Assembly (NCBI GenBank): GCA_002477945.1
Contig: DLLF01000013.1
Span: 2,067 to 66,066, forward strand
Direction: 5' to 3'
DNA: 64,000 nt
Source of the DNA: Bacteroidales bacterium UBA7569
GTDB lineage: Bacteria > Bacteroidota > Bacteroidia > Bacteroidales > Paludibacteraceae
A program made the translations under genes and the position numbers. This document shows, one piece after another, positions 1 to 7,821 of this stretch; positions within the stretch are counted from its first letter, which is position 1, and every line of letters starts with the position of its first letter. A model generated the notes under the pieces. The model saw only the letters and a program-made list of their open reading frames with translations. It did no database searches and was not told where the DNA came from.

Positions 1-173
1 GCCTGACGCTTTGCAGGGTCTCCCACTTTGCGCTCGCCGCCATCTACAAAACCCACAACCGAAGGAGTCGTACGCTTACCTTCAGAGTTAGCAATTACGA
101 TAGGTTCGTTGCCTTCCATCACAGCAACGCAGGAGTTAGTTGTTCCTAAGTCAATTCCAATAATCTTAGACAT
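1..173 (-). CDS. dnaK: DnaK (Hsp70) chaperone, N-terminal part only
   Basis: The gene runs off the left edge; only about 57 N-terminal residues are present. They begin MSKIIGIDLGTTNSCVAVME, the phosphate-1 loop of the Hsp70 ATPase domain, followed by the conserved GKRTTPSVVGF segment and GDPAKRQA. DnaK is the ATP-dependent cytoplasmic folding chaperone that works with DnaJ and GrpE. The ATG at 171-173 is the start. Upstream on the same strand lie a leader of roughly 108 nt and a sigma-54-type promoter. Identity is certain; the rest of the protein lies outside the window. Confidence 0.97.
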   Translation of the reverse strand, partial: MSKIIGIDLGTTNSCVAVMEGNEPIVIANSEGKRTTPSVVGFVDGGERKVGDPAKRQ

Positions 174-292
174 AATCAAGTATGATTTTAAGTGTTAATA
201 TTCAAGTTATCTTATCGCTTGCATTCGTTGTATGCCCGGTGTAGTGTTACCCACACTCTGCGTACTTCGTATCGCAACGACATTCTTCTTTG

Positions 293-308
293 AGCAAAGG
301 ACGTGCCA
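293..308 (-). promoter_or_regulatory. Sigma-54 (-24/-12) promoter of dnaK
   Basis: Read on the minus strand the site is TGGCACG-TCCT-TTGCT, an exact match to the RpoN consensus TGGCACG-N4-TTGCW with correct GG-to-GC spacing. It points at dnaK, whose ATG is 120 bp downstream. The expected start of transcription is near position 281. Confidence 0.75.
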
Positions 309-328
309 GTAGTTTTTTTTCACATTTT

Positions 329-367
329 TGTCAGTGTCCTCTGTCATATTGTCAGTTCCTCTTGTCA
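329..367. promoter_or_regulatory. Tandem TGTCA boxes upstream of the sigma-54 promoter
   Basis: Four TGTCA pentamers start at 329, 342, 350 and 363, i.e. two copies of TGTCA-N8-TGTCA repeated with a 21-bp period (two helical turns). They lie about 20 bp upstream of the -24 element. This is the place and geometry expected of an enhancer-binding activator site; the protein is unknown. Confidence 0.55.
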
Positions 368-426
368 TATTCATTCCTTCATATACGATTGTACCTGCTG
401 TGTGTGCGCCAATCATGAATGTATGA

Positions 427-470
427 GGGGTCGTCCAGGGGTCGTTGAGATCGGCTTGAGGTGTCGTTCA
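427..470 (-). repeat. Dispersed intergenic repeat R1, copy a
   Basis: On the minus strand it reads GACACCTCAAGCC...CTCAACGACCCCT..ACGACCCC, the same units as copies near 9.95, 19.99, 31.81, 42.0 and 56.0 kb. Beyond this copy and the dnaK control region I see nothing else in the 174-583 gap. Confidence 0.6.
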
Positions 471-583
471 TTCCGAATCCAAGACATCCAACGTTTAAGG
501 TATGGAATTGTTGTTATCGGTTCGAAGAGTAAAAGGTGTTATATACCTGTTTGTTATCAGCAATATAGCGGTATTTTTCACGC

Positions 584-1726
584 CTACTGCAGTCTGTTTG
601 CCAATATAAGAACAGGCCGGGTGCCAAGTCGTGTACCTATCAGGTATTGGTCACCGCCATCTCGCAACTGCAAACTATGGCGCAATGTGGCAGTATCTTG
701 AGGATAGTTTCTGGTGATCAGGTTATACTGCTGCTTGCGAACATCTTTCTTTTGCGGCAAGGCTGTCACCTCGAAGATTCGCCCAGGAAAGTCGCTCACG
801 AGTGAAGAAGAAGTGTAAAGATGGGTATTGCTTGCCAATTTGGCGATGTGATACCTTTCACTGATCGTTCTGAAAGCACCTGCCTTGAGAATAGACGGGG
901 AAGGTTCATAAAGATACTGTTCCAATTGCACCGCCATAAGAGATTCGGCATTTTGTTCCTCGTCGGGCGTAAAAGAGAAACACCGGCTTGTCGTTTTTGT
1001 CAGTTGCACTGCATTGACAGAAAGAGAGGCAGAAGTACCAAATCTACACAAGACCAACAGTTCTTTTACTTCACCTTCCACTTCCACGATATGCACTTCA
1101 GCCGCTTCGGACAATGTACTCAAAGCAATACTCACATCCAACATAGGAGATAACTTCAGAAGCAAAACTTTGCAGCGAGTTTTGAGAAGCGAATATATAT
1201 CCGACACATTGGGCAGACAATCCTCCAAACGCACCACCTTAGCACCTGATTCTCCACGACGAGCAGGATCCATGTATATGCAATCCACAGGAGACATGGT
1301 CCTAATATAGTCCAAACAGTTCTGCTCATGCACAACAATAGGGCGATGTTCCAATTGGAAATTATGCTCAGCAATCCGGCACAGTTCTTTTTGCTGCTCC
1401 ACATAGTCGGTATGACAGAAGTTCTCCGAGAGGAAAAAACTGTCAATGCCATAGCCACCCGTCAAATCAGCCAGTGTACTCCCATTGACCAAAGAAGCCT
1501 TATAGCGTGCCGTCGCTTCGGACGAACACTGCTCTATATTTAATCTCGGCGGGAACCACCACCCTTCCAATTGCGAAAGTGTCGGCAATTTATCTTTTGC
1601 ACGTTGGTATCCTTCGATTTGCCGTAATGCAAAATCGATATCCACATCGGGATATCGATTACGTTGCAACGCCAATGCACAAACATCGGCATCCAAATGC
1701 CGGCGGATAAAGTCCTCCGTTACCAC
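584..1726 (-). CDS. THUMP-like domain class I SAM-dependent methyltransferase
   Basis: The 380-residue protein has a Rossmann SAM-binding motif (LADLTGGYGIDSFFLS, about residues 85-100) and a later catalytic-type motif (YMDPARRG, about 150-157). These are typical of nucleic-acid methyltransferases; the C-terminal third resembles the THUMP-like region of Bacteroidetes homologues, so the likely substrate is RNA. The start is GTG (1724-1726), overlapping the stop of the upstream lipoprotein by 7 nt, so the two genes are probably translationally coupled. Which nucleotide is modified cannot be read from the sequence. Confidence 0.75.
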   Translation of the reverse strand: MVTEDFIRRHLDADVCALALQRNRYPDVDIDFALRQIEGYQRAKDKLPTLSQLEGWWFPPRLNIEQCSSEATARYKASLVNGSTLADLTGGYGIDSFFLSENFCHTDYVEQQKELCRIAEHNFQLEHRPIVVHEQNCLDYIRTMSPVDCIYMDPARRGESGAKVVRLEDCLPNVSDIYSLLKTRCKVLLLKLSPMLDVSIALSTLSEAAEVHIVEVEGEVKELLVLCRFGTSASLSVNAVQLTKTTSRCFSFTPDEEQNAESLMAVQLEQYLYEPSPSILKAGAFRTISERYHIAKLASNTHLYTSSSLVSDFPGRIFEVTALPQKKDVRKQQYNLITRNYPQDTATLRHSLQLRDGGDQYLIGTRLGTRPVLILANRLQ

Positions 1727-2190
1727 GTCAGAACCAACCGGAAATGCATTGATTCGGGAACGAACTCCGTATCTAATTCGTAGTCAAAGTCAGAGACCGT
1801 ATAGAATATGGTTACAAGCCCTACCCCATACTCATAGTCAACCGTCTCCGTATAGAACGCCCATTCCTTGTTTGCTTCATCCTTCAAGTACTCTTTGTGG
1901 CGGACATACGGTAACAAAGTTTGAATGGCATTGACAGTACCGGAATCAATCTCTCTGTATATAGCAATGTTTCCGTTGTTATATACGTTGGATGTTATCT
2001 CAGGAATTGTGAAACTGGCAAAGAAATAGTTATTATTATCTGTTCCAGAGTATTTCCACTCATTGATTTGCAAATCGCGGACGACACGTTTCTCTACAGG
2101 TTGGACGACCGGTTCACAAGTACATGAGTCGCAACCACTAAGACCTACAACTGCTACCAACGCAAACAAAGGAAACCATTTTGCTTTCAT
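1720..2190 (-). CDS. Small lipoprotein of unknown function
   Basis: The 156-residue product has a short basic N-terminus, a hydrophobic stretch and a lipobox (VVGLSGC, Cys20), so it should be exported and lipid-anchored. After a short Cys-rich start (CDSCTC) the mature part is soluble and mixed alpha/beta in character with no motif I recognise. It overlaps the methyltransferase start by 7 nt. The role is unknown. Confidence 0.75.
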   Translation of the reverse strand: MKAKWFPLFALVAVVGLSGCDSCTCEPVVQPVEKRVVRDLQINEWKYSGTDNNNYFFASFTIPEITSNVYNNGNIAIYREIDSGTVNAIQTLLPYVRHKEYLKDEANKEWAFYTETVDYEYGVGLVTIFYTVSDFDYELDTEFVPESMHFRLVLTW

Positions 2191-2212
2191 ACTGATATAA
2201 TTTTGATAAGAA

Positions 2213-2250
2213 CAAAAAACGCAACTGCTGGCATTGACAACGGCAATTGC
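2213..2250 (-). terminator. Rho-independent terminator after tRNA-Glu
   Basis: On the minus strand GCAATTGC pairs with GCAGTTGC (8 bp, one G-U) across a 14-nt loop and is followed by GTTTTTTG. It sits 11 nt beyond the tRNA 3' end. Confidence 0.75.
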
Positions 2251-2261
2251 GTATTTCTTTG

Positions 2262-2334
2262 TAGTGCTACCGGGACTCGAACCCGAGTTTACGGCGTGAG
2301 AGGCCGTTGTCCTAGACCACTAGACGATAGCACC
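2262..2334 (-). tRNA. tRNA-Glu (anticodon CTC)
   Basis: The minus strand folds into a full cloverleaf. The acceptor is GGTGCTA/TAGCACT with a terminal G-U pair, the anticodon stem-loop is ACGGC-CTCTCAC-GCCGT giving anticodon CTC, and the T arm contains GGTTCGAGTCC. The discriminator is A, and CCA is not encoded (next bases CAA). The tRNA has its own promoter and terminator, so it is a monocistronic unit. Confidence 0.95.
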
Positions 2335-2357
2335 GTGGTTTCTCCATAAAAGCGGTG

Positions 2358-2388
2358 CAAAGGTACTACAACTTTTCCACTCTCACAA
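2358..2388 (-). promoter_or_regulatory. Bacteroidetes-type promoter of tRNA-Glu
   Basis: Minus strand: TTG (2386-2388), a 20-bp spacer, then TACCTTTG (2358-2365), 23 bp before the tRNA. It matches the TTTG/TAnnTTTG pattern of the primary sigma factor of this phylum. Confidence 0.65.
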
Positions 2389-2461
2389 CACCTTTATTCA
2401 TTTTATTCATAAAATAATCTGCCCATTCTATGGAGTCTGAATGAACGGCACTTGCAGTCAA

Positions 2462-4108
2462 TCACTTATACAGAAAACGCTTGATACTTTTTTTGGGCGT
2501 TTTCTCAAATTCCTTCTCCATCAGTTCAATTTTGGATATTTTGCTATAGGAAGGCAGCATTTCGTTCAGTTTTTTGAGGTTATCCTTCATAACTTCCAAA
2601 ATACTTCTCTCGCCTTTGTCGGGATTACCGTCTTTTGAATAATCGGGGAATACCAGTCCATAGAGTCTTCCTTCGCGTTCAACCACAACAGACTCTACCA
2701 CTCCTTCCAAGTTATTGAGTTTATCCTCTATCTCCTCAGGGTAGATATTTTGTCCGGAAGCCCCCAGAATCATGTTTTTGTTTCTTCCTTTCAGGAAGAT
2801 ATACTTCTTCGCATCAATGATACCCAAGTCACCGGTTTTCATCCATCCGTCTTCCATCATAACGTCCCGAGTAGCCTGTTCGTTCTTATAGTAGCCCATC
2901 ATCACATTTGCTCCCCGAACATATATCTCACCCAATTGATTTCCTTCTTCCAAAGGAACCACCTTTGCTTCCATCCCCTGCAAAATCCGCCCGCCGGAAC
3001 GAGCCACAAACTTCTTCGGTTGGGAACCGCTGACCAAAGGACCACATTCCGTCATGCCATAACCGACCGTCAATGGGAAATGCATATCCATCAGACATCT
3101 TTCCACCTCAGGGTTGATAGCCGCCCCGCCACATAAAAAATACCTCACATTACCACCAAAGGCTTTCATCAGTTTGTTCTTCACTTTCCGCCGGACAAAG
3201 GATGCCGTGAGAGGCATATTCCACAACTTCCGCATCAGTGGTCTCTGTACAACCGGCTGTATGCTTTTCTTATAGATTTTCTCTATCACCAAAGGCACCG
3301 TGATAATCATGTACGGATGAACCTGCTGGAATGCTTTCATCAAGGTGGTCGGCGTCGGGGATTTCTGCAAATAGTAGACATGACATCCTGTTGCCAACTG
3401 AAGGAGGAAATCACCTAACTGTCCGTAAGCATGCGCCAGGGGAAGCATGGAAACTTCTTCCTCCCCATATTTGTTAGGCAACACATACATTCCTTGCTCC
3501 ACGTTGCTGCTCAAACTTCTATAACTCAACATCACTCCCTTCGGGTCGCCGGTTGAACCGGAAGTATAGTTAATCAGCGCCAAATCCTCCAAGTTATCCG
3601 TCGGAAAGTTCAGATCTTCCTTATGATAGCCCATAGGATAACGTTCTGAAAACAACGCATCCGCTTTTTCTACCGCATCCGCATAAGCAGGATCGGCTAC
3701 ATAGAGTATGCTAAAGTCCTGTAACGAGACAATCACTTTCAGATTTGTCATCTTTGCAGGGTCAAGCGTTTTCCACACATAAGGTCCCACCAAGAGTATT
3801 TGTGCATCAGAGTGATTGACCAGCCCTTGTATGTCTTCCCCTTTGAAATCCTGCAATATAGATACGACGACACCCCTGAACGCAGCAATAGATATATACC
3901 CGACAGCCCAATGTGCCGAGTTTCTACCACAGATGGCCATCTTGTCGCCAGGCTGCAAACCCAATACTTCGTACAAGACCCCCAATCTTGCCACCTTTTC
4001 AGCCGTTTCACCATAAGTATAGGAAGTCACTCCGTCGAAATCGGACACAGCAGGCTTATCCCACTGCGTTTTGAATGCTTCATTAAAATATGAAAAATAG
4101 TGTCTCAT
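2462..4108 (-). CDS. Long-chain acyl-CoA synthetase (AMP-forming)
   Basis: At 548 residues it has the normal size for the ANL adenylate-forming superfamily. Visible motifs are the P-loop-like YTSGSTGDPKGVMLS (about 180-194), the GYGMTECGP motif and the ATP/hinge region GWMKTGDLGIIDAKKYIFLKGR. The C-terminal domain ends SIKRFLYK with the catalytic lysine region (KTPKKSIKR). It activates fatty acids to acyl-CoA through acyl-AMP for lipid synthesis or turnover. It stands alone with its own promoter just upstream. Chain-length preference cannot be inferred. Confidence 0.88.
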   Translation of the reverse strand: MRHYFSYFNEAFKTQWDKPAVSDFDGVTSYTYGETAEKVARLGVLYEVLGLQPGDKMAICGRNSAHWAVGYISIAAFRGVVVSILQDFKGEDIQGLVNHSDAQILLVGPYVWKTLDPAKMTNLKVIVSLQDFSILYVADPAYADAVEKADALFSERYPMGYHKEDLNFPTDNLEDLALINYTSGSTGDPKGVMLSYRSLSSNVEQGMYVLPNKYGEEEVSMLPLAHAYGQLGDFLLQLATGCHVYYLQKSPTPTTLMKAFQQVHPYMIITVPLVIEKIYKKSIQPVVQRPLMRKLWNMPLTASFVRRKVKNKLMKAFGGNVRYFLCGGAAINPEVERCLMDMHFPLTVGYGMTECGPLVSGSQPKKFVARSGGRILQGMEAKVVPLEEGNQLGEIYVRGANVMMGYYKNEQATRDVMMEDGWMKTGDLGIIDAKKYIFLKGRNKNMILGASGQNIYPEEIEDKLNNLEGVVESVVVEREGRLYGLVFPDYSKDGNPDKGERSILEVMKDNLKKLNEMLPSYSKISKIELMEKEFEKTPKKSIKRFLYK

Positions 4109-4135
4109 TCTTCTTTCTATTCAATTATTATCGTA

Positions 4136-4166
4136 CAAAGGTACTCCTTATTTTCCGATTGGCAAA
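4136..4166 (-). promoter_or_regulatory. Promoter of the acyl-CoA synthetase gene
   Basis: Minus strand: TTTG (4163-4166), a 19-bp spacer, TACCTTTG (4136-4143); the gene starts 27 bp downstream. Confidence 0.65.
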
Positions 4167-4186
4167 ATATACAATCCGTCTATCAG

Positions 4187-4219
4187 GGCAACCGCACTAA
4201 AACTATAGATATACCCATT
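4187..4219 (+). repeat. Direct repeat R5, left copy
   Basis: GGCAACCGCACTAAAACTAT and the following 13 bp recur at 4740-4772 in the same orientation with about two mismatches. The two copies bracket about 520 bp of repeat-rich, gene-free DNA. Confidence 0.7.
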
Positions 4220-4342
4220 GGCGGAATTCAGTCATTCGTTTTACTTGTTACTTGTACGAGGTTGCCAAAAATCGGGTTGCCCGACACCATGCAGGAGGAA
4301 ACAGACCCGCTGTCCCTCTCTTTGCAGACTAATTCCGCCAAC
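4218..4342 (+). repeat. 125-bp R4 repeat with 11-bp terminal inverted repeats
   Basis: The ends are TTGGCGGAATT (4218-4228) and AATTCCGCCAA (4331-4341), perfect inverted repeats. The right half (4281-4342) contains CCGACACCATGCAGGAGG...CAGACCCGCTG...ATTCCGCCAAC. That half recurs in degenerate form near 10.62 kb (+) and 19.82 kb (-). The small size and absence of a gene suggest a MITE-like or relic element. Confidence 0.55.
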
Positions 4343-4449
4343 AGGCTATTCCCGCTATATTCTTTCGGTTTTGCATCGGAAGTGGTTAGGGAATATCATA
4401 AGAATCACATAAGAATCACATAAGAAAGACATATAGAGAGTGGCGAGAT

Positions 4450-4526
4450 ATATGCTGGAGATATGCTGGAGATATGCTGGAGATATGCTGGGAATATGCT
4501 GGGAATATGCTGGGAATATGCAAGAG
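4450..4526 (+). repeat. Seven tandem 11-bp units
   Basis: Three ATATGCTGGAG units are followed by three ATATGCTGGGA and one ATATGCAAGAG, all head to tail. The 11-bp period is close to one turn of DNA. No gene covers it. Confidence 0.85.
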
Positions 4527-4594
4527 ATGACCTCCCCTACCCCTCCAAGCGGTGACTTTTTCAGTACCCTTGAGGGGGTTAGGGAGAAGATGCA

Positions 4595-4626
4595 CCGACA
4601 CCATGCAGGAGAAACTGACCGGCTGG
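4595..4626 (+). repeat. Partial R4 repeat, copy b
   Basis: ACCGACACCATGCAGGAGAA followed by ACTGACCGGCTGG matches the central part of the R4 copy at 4281-4315; the distal ATTCCGCCAAC end is missing. Confidence 0.55.
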
Positions 4627-4640
4627 CACGCTGTTTCTCA

Positions 4641-4733
4641 CTATTTAATAGACGTTCTAGTTGTTCGAGAAGTTCTAGGAATAATGGAACAGGTAGGAAT
4701 AATGGGAGACGGATGGGACTAATAGGATGGTTG
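4641..4733 (-). repeat. Composite dispersed repeat R2-R3, copy a
   Basis: Minus strand: nonamer array R2 (TCCTATTA-GTCCCATCC-GTCTCCCATTA...) followed by R3 (AGAACTTCTCGAACAACTAG, then AACGTCTATTAAAT). The same R2-R3 order is seen near 20.05 and 42.05 kb. Confidence 0.6.
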
Positions 4734-4739
4734 AAACAT

Positions 4740-4772
4740 GGCAACCGCACCAAAACTATAGATATACCTATT
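4740..4772 (+). repeat. Direct repeat R5, right copy
   Basis: Near-identical to 4187-4219 (C for T at one position in CACYAAAACT, and T for C in TACCY). It ends just before the 3' end of the convergent-side receptor gene. Confidence 0.7.
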
Positions 4773-4804
4773 GTTTTGGGACGGTTGTCCTGTTCTTCTA
4801 TCTT

Positions 4805-6820
4805 CTACAGTCTCCATTCTACGTGCATTTTGACCCAATGTTGCGGTTGCAGTATTCCACCGTAGTCGTAATAGATTTGGTTCGTCATATTCCGACACTC
4901 TATTGCCACTTGTACGGACTCGTTTGCCCAATAGACTTTCCCATCCAAAAGACAGACAGGACGATAGTCGCATACCACCCCCATACGGTCGGAATACGTG
5001 CCATGCCGTTGCTGAAAGCGCAAGGTCCAGGAAGCCCCGAAACCTTTCCAGATTTTATGTTCCACCCGAAGCACCAACTTGTGGCGCAGGTAGTCCAAGG
5101 CATACTTACTCAACCAATCACCCGTCTCTTTGTTCACATCGGTAAACGAATATGCCACCTCTGCTTTTTTGAGATAATCATACCCACAGACACCAACAAC
5201 GACTTCCGTCCCCGCTGCATTTACCCGAGTATGATTAACAGAGTTCCATTGCAGAACAGAATCCACGGCAGGTTTTACCCAATCTATTATATTCTGCCCC
5301 CAACGGTAGTAAGCCGATACATTCGCATACCAATGTTCTCCGCTGTATTTGGCTCCCACTTCCAACTGAAGAGCCTGCTCAGGCTTCAAACGGGGATTAG
5401 CCAATTGGACCTTGCTTTGATAATAGAGATCCGTATAGGTCGGTATCCGTATGGCGCGATTCACATTAAAGAACACCTTTCCTTTCTTGAGAAAGGAATA
5501 ACCTATGTTTGCCCCTAACGTCCAATCGCTGCCAAAAGTGGAGTTCCAGATTCCAGCCGCTCCCACATTCGCCGTAAGATTGCCATAGAAAAGATACTGT
5601 TCGGCAAAATAACGCAGATTCACACGGTTGTGCAGTCCCAAGTTGCTACTCTTGATATATTCATCGCGGGCATCTACTCCCAGCACCGTTTTCCCATAGC
5701 GCAGATTCCACCCTGCCGCGAAGTGTACTCCCGCAGAGTGCGTCCAATGGATGTTAGCCCCCGTATACCATGCAGGAGCCATTTGCCCATCGGCATCTTT
5801 GCCACTGCGGTACAGTTCAAATTCATCATAGTGTGTCCGATAACAGGCATTACCTTCCACATACCACTTGTTCCAACGATGCGTATAAGCAACGGAAGAA
5901 AACAAGGTGCGCGTAGCATCAAACTGATTCGGGTAGGTCAGCGAATAGAAACTATTTGCCCCTGCATCCTTCATCTGGACTCCGACTTGGAAATTCAAAT
6001 CTCTCCATCCTGTCTGCAAAAAGGCATTGGCGATTTGGTAGTCGGTATTAGCGGCATAACCATCACTTCTGTTGTAACTCACGCTTGAATTCAAGAACCA
6101 GTCCTTGCAACGGAAACGCATTGCAAGAGACGGATTAAGCAGTCCATATTCCCCCACGGAAAGAGCCGCCGTAAGTTCTGCGTGTTTTGGAGAAGAAGGC
6201 AGAGTTTTGGTAATGATGTTAACTGCTCCGGAAAAAGCCCCCAAGCCATAACCTGTTCCCTGCATAACCTCTATACGGTCAATGAGGGCGGCATCAACGG
6301 GCAGATCCAAAGAATAGTGCCCCGTTTGAGGATCGGTGAGATCGATTCCGTTCACGAGCACCTTGATTTGATCCTGCGTCCCCCCCCTTATAGAGAGGTC
6401 GGCTTGTACGCCTGAGGCTCCCCGTTCACGGAGGTCAACCCCTTGCGCCAACTGAAGAATATCCGCAACTGTATGGACAGGAAGCCGGACGATTTCCTCA
6501 TTAGAGATGGTTGTAACTAATCGGAAGATATCCGAATGGAATTCCGAGCGTTGTGCAACCACACTCACTTCCTGTATCTGCAGTTGCATCGCATCTATGC
6601 CTTCATCGGGGATATCGTCTTCCGCCCACAAAGAAACCACTCCGAGCCACAGACAACAAACAGCAACGGTGATGCCCGACTTCAAGAGTTCTTTGTCGCA
6701 GATGTGACGACTTACGCAGCCTATGTTCACAACCTTATGCATAGAGCAGAATGCAGCATAAGATTTGTTCGCAAAGCGGCGAAAACGGAAAGCGACGGGT
6801 TTATTATATAGTTTGTTCAT
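4805..6820 (-). CDS. TonB-dependent outer-membrane receptor (BtuB/CirA type)
   Basis: The 671-residue product has an N-terminal export signal, though an unusually long basic stretch precedes the hydrophobic core (SGITVAVCCLWLGVVSLWA). The true start may be a later ATG, such as residue 27. A plug domain (about 80-200) contains LPVHTVADILQLAQGVDLRE, LSIRGG and GYGLGAFSGAVNIITK, followed by a beta-barrel to the C-terminus. Such receptors import cobalamin, haem or metal chelates using TonB energy. It lies 45 nt downstream of era on the same strand with no evident promoter between, so it may be co-transcribed. The ligand is unknown. Confidence 0.88.
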   Translation of the reverse strand: MNKLYNKPVAFRFRRFANKSYAAFCSMHKVVNIGCVSRHICDKELLKSGITVAVCCLWLGVVSLWAEDDIPDEGIDAMQLQIQEVSVVAQRSEFHSDIFRLVTTISNEEIVRLPVHTVADILQLAQGVDLRERGASGVQADLSIRGGTQDQIKVLVNGIDLTDPQTGHYSLDLPVDAALIDRIEVMQGTGYGLGAFSGAVNIITKTLPSSPKHAELTAALSVGEYGLLNPSLAMRFRCKDWFLNSSVSYNRSDGYAANTDYQIANAFLQTGWRDLNFQVGVQMKDAGANSFYSLTYPNQFDATRTLFSSVAYTHRWNKWYVEGNACYRTHYDEFELYRSGKDADGQMAPAWYTGANIHWTHSAGVHFAAGWNLRYGKTVLGVDARDEYIKSSNLGLHNRVNLRYFAEQYLFYGNLTANVGAAGIWNSTFGSDWTLGANIGYSFLKKGKVFFNVNRAIRIPTYTDLYYQSKVQLANPRLKPEQALQLEVGAKYSGEHWYANVSAYYRWGQNIIDWVKPAVDSVLQWNSVNHTRVNAAGTEVVVGVCGYDYLKKAEVAYSFTDVNKETGDWLSKYALDYLRHKLVLRVEHKIWKGFGASWTLRFQQRHGTYSDRMGVVCDYRPVCLLDGKVYWANESVQVAIECRNMTNQIYYDYGGILQPQHWVKMHVEWRL

Positions 6821-6865
6821 AATTCAAATGGCGGAAAACGGAGAAAGACCCAATCTCCATAATAC

Positions 6866-7747
6866 CTAAGAGAGTTCATAGCCATAGTGGCGCAGACGAG
6901 CGTCTTTTTGACGCCAGTCTTTATCCACCTTCACAAACAACTCCAAATAGATCTGCTTCCCGAAGAACGCCTCTATGTCTTTGCGCGCTTCGATGCCGAC
7001 ACGTTTGATGGAAGCCCCCGCCTTGCCAATGACAATGCCTTTCTGGGAGTCCCGCTCCACATAAATGGTGGCACGAATACGGATAAGTTTCTCTTCTTCC
7101 TTAAAAGAATCCACTTCCACTTCAACGGAATAGGGAATTTCCTTGTCATAGTTGAGCAATATCTTCTCGCGAATGATTTCGTTCACAAAGAAACGGGCAG
7201 GTTTGTCGGTCAATCTATCTTTCTCAAAATAGGGCGGACACTCCGGCAACAATTCCACGATGCGTTTTAACAGTACATCCACCCCAAAACGTTCTTTTGC
7301 CGATATGGAAAAGATCTCTGCTTGAGGCAACTCTTTTTTCCAGAAGTCAATCAACCGTTCCAGGGTGTCCTGCGTAGTAAGATCTATTTTATTGATTACC
7401 AACAAGACGTGCGCATGGGTACTTCGCACGCTATCCAGGAAATCGGCATTTTTTTCCGTGTTATCCTGAATATCCGTAATATACAACAGTACGTCGGCAT
7501 CCGTGAGGGCAGAACGTGAGAAATCGAGCATTTGCTCCTGCAACTTGTAGTTGGGTTTAAGTACGCCGGGTGTATCGGAGAAGACAATCTGATAGTCGTC
7601 TCCATTGACAATCCCCATGATGCGATGGCGCGTAGTCTGCGCTTTCTGCGTAATGATGGAGAGTTTCTCTCCCACCAGGGCATTCATCAGCGTTGATTTA
7701 CCGACATTCGGATTCCCCACTATATTGACAAAACCACTTCTGTGCAT
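6866..7747 (-). CDS. era: GTPase Era
   Basis: At 293 residues this is a standard-length Era. The GTPase domain shows G1 GNPNVGKS (about 11-18), G3 DTPG, G4 NKID and the Era-specific IITQKAQTTRHRIMGI switch region. The C-terminal KH domain carries GIVIGKAGASIKRVGIEAR (about 235-253). Era binds the 3' end of 16S rRNA and helps 30S subunit maturation. It has its own promoter at 7789-7819, and the TonB receptor follows on the same strand. Confidence 0.97.
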   Translation of the reverse strand: MHRSGFVNIVGNPNVGKSTLMNALVGEKLSIITQKAQTTRHRIMGIVNGDDYQIVFSDTPGVLKPNYKLQEQMLDFSRSALTDADVLLYITDIQDNTEKNADFLDSVRSTHAHVLLVINKIDLTTQDTLERLIDFWKKELPQAEIFSISAKERFGVDVLLKRIVELLPECPPYFEKDRLTDKPARFFVNEIIREKILLNYDKEIPYSVEVEVDSFKEEEKLIRIRATIYVERDSQKGIVIGKAGASIKRVGIEARKDIEAFFGKQIYLELFVKVDKDWRQKDARLRHYGYELS

Positions 7748-7788
7748 ACTCTATCCTTCTTTCTATACCATTCGGAAACAAAACAGCG

Positions 7789-7819
7789 CAAAGGTAGCAG
7801 ATTATTTTGGTTTGCACAA
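7789..7819 (-). promoter_or_regulatory. Promoter of era
   Basis: Minus strand: TTG (7817-7819), a 20-bp spacer, TACCTTTG (7789-7796), placed between the end of rlmH and the start of era. Confidence 0.65.
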
Positions 7820-7821
7820 CG

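Noticed and set aside
207..416. 69-codon minus-strand ORF in the dnaK leader
   Set aside because: It covers the sigma-54 site and TGTCA boxes and has no protein-like character.
4450..4526. CRISPR-like array
   Set aside because: Units are 11 bp, contiguous and without spacers; no cas gene is present.
4624..4640. Second sigma-54 promoter (TGGCACG-CTGT-TTCTC)
   Set aside because: The -12 element lacks the essential GC (TTCT instead of TTGC) and no gene starts downstream on that strand.
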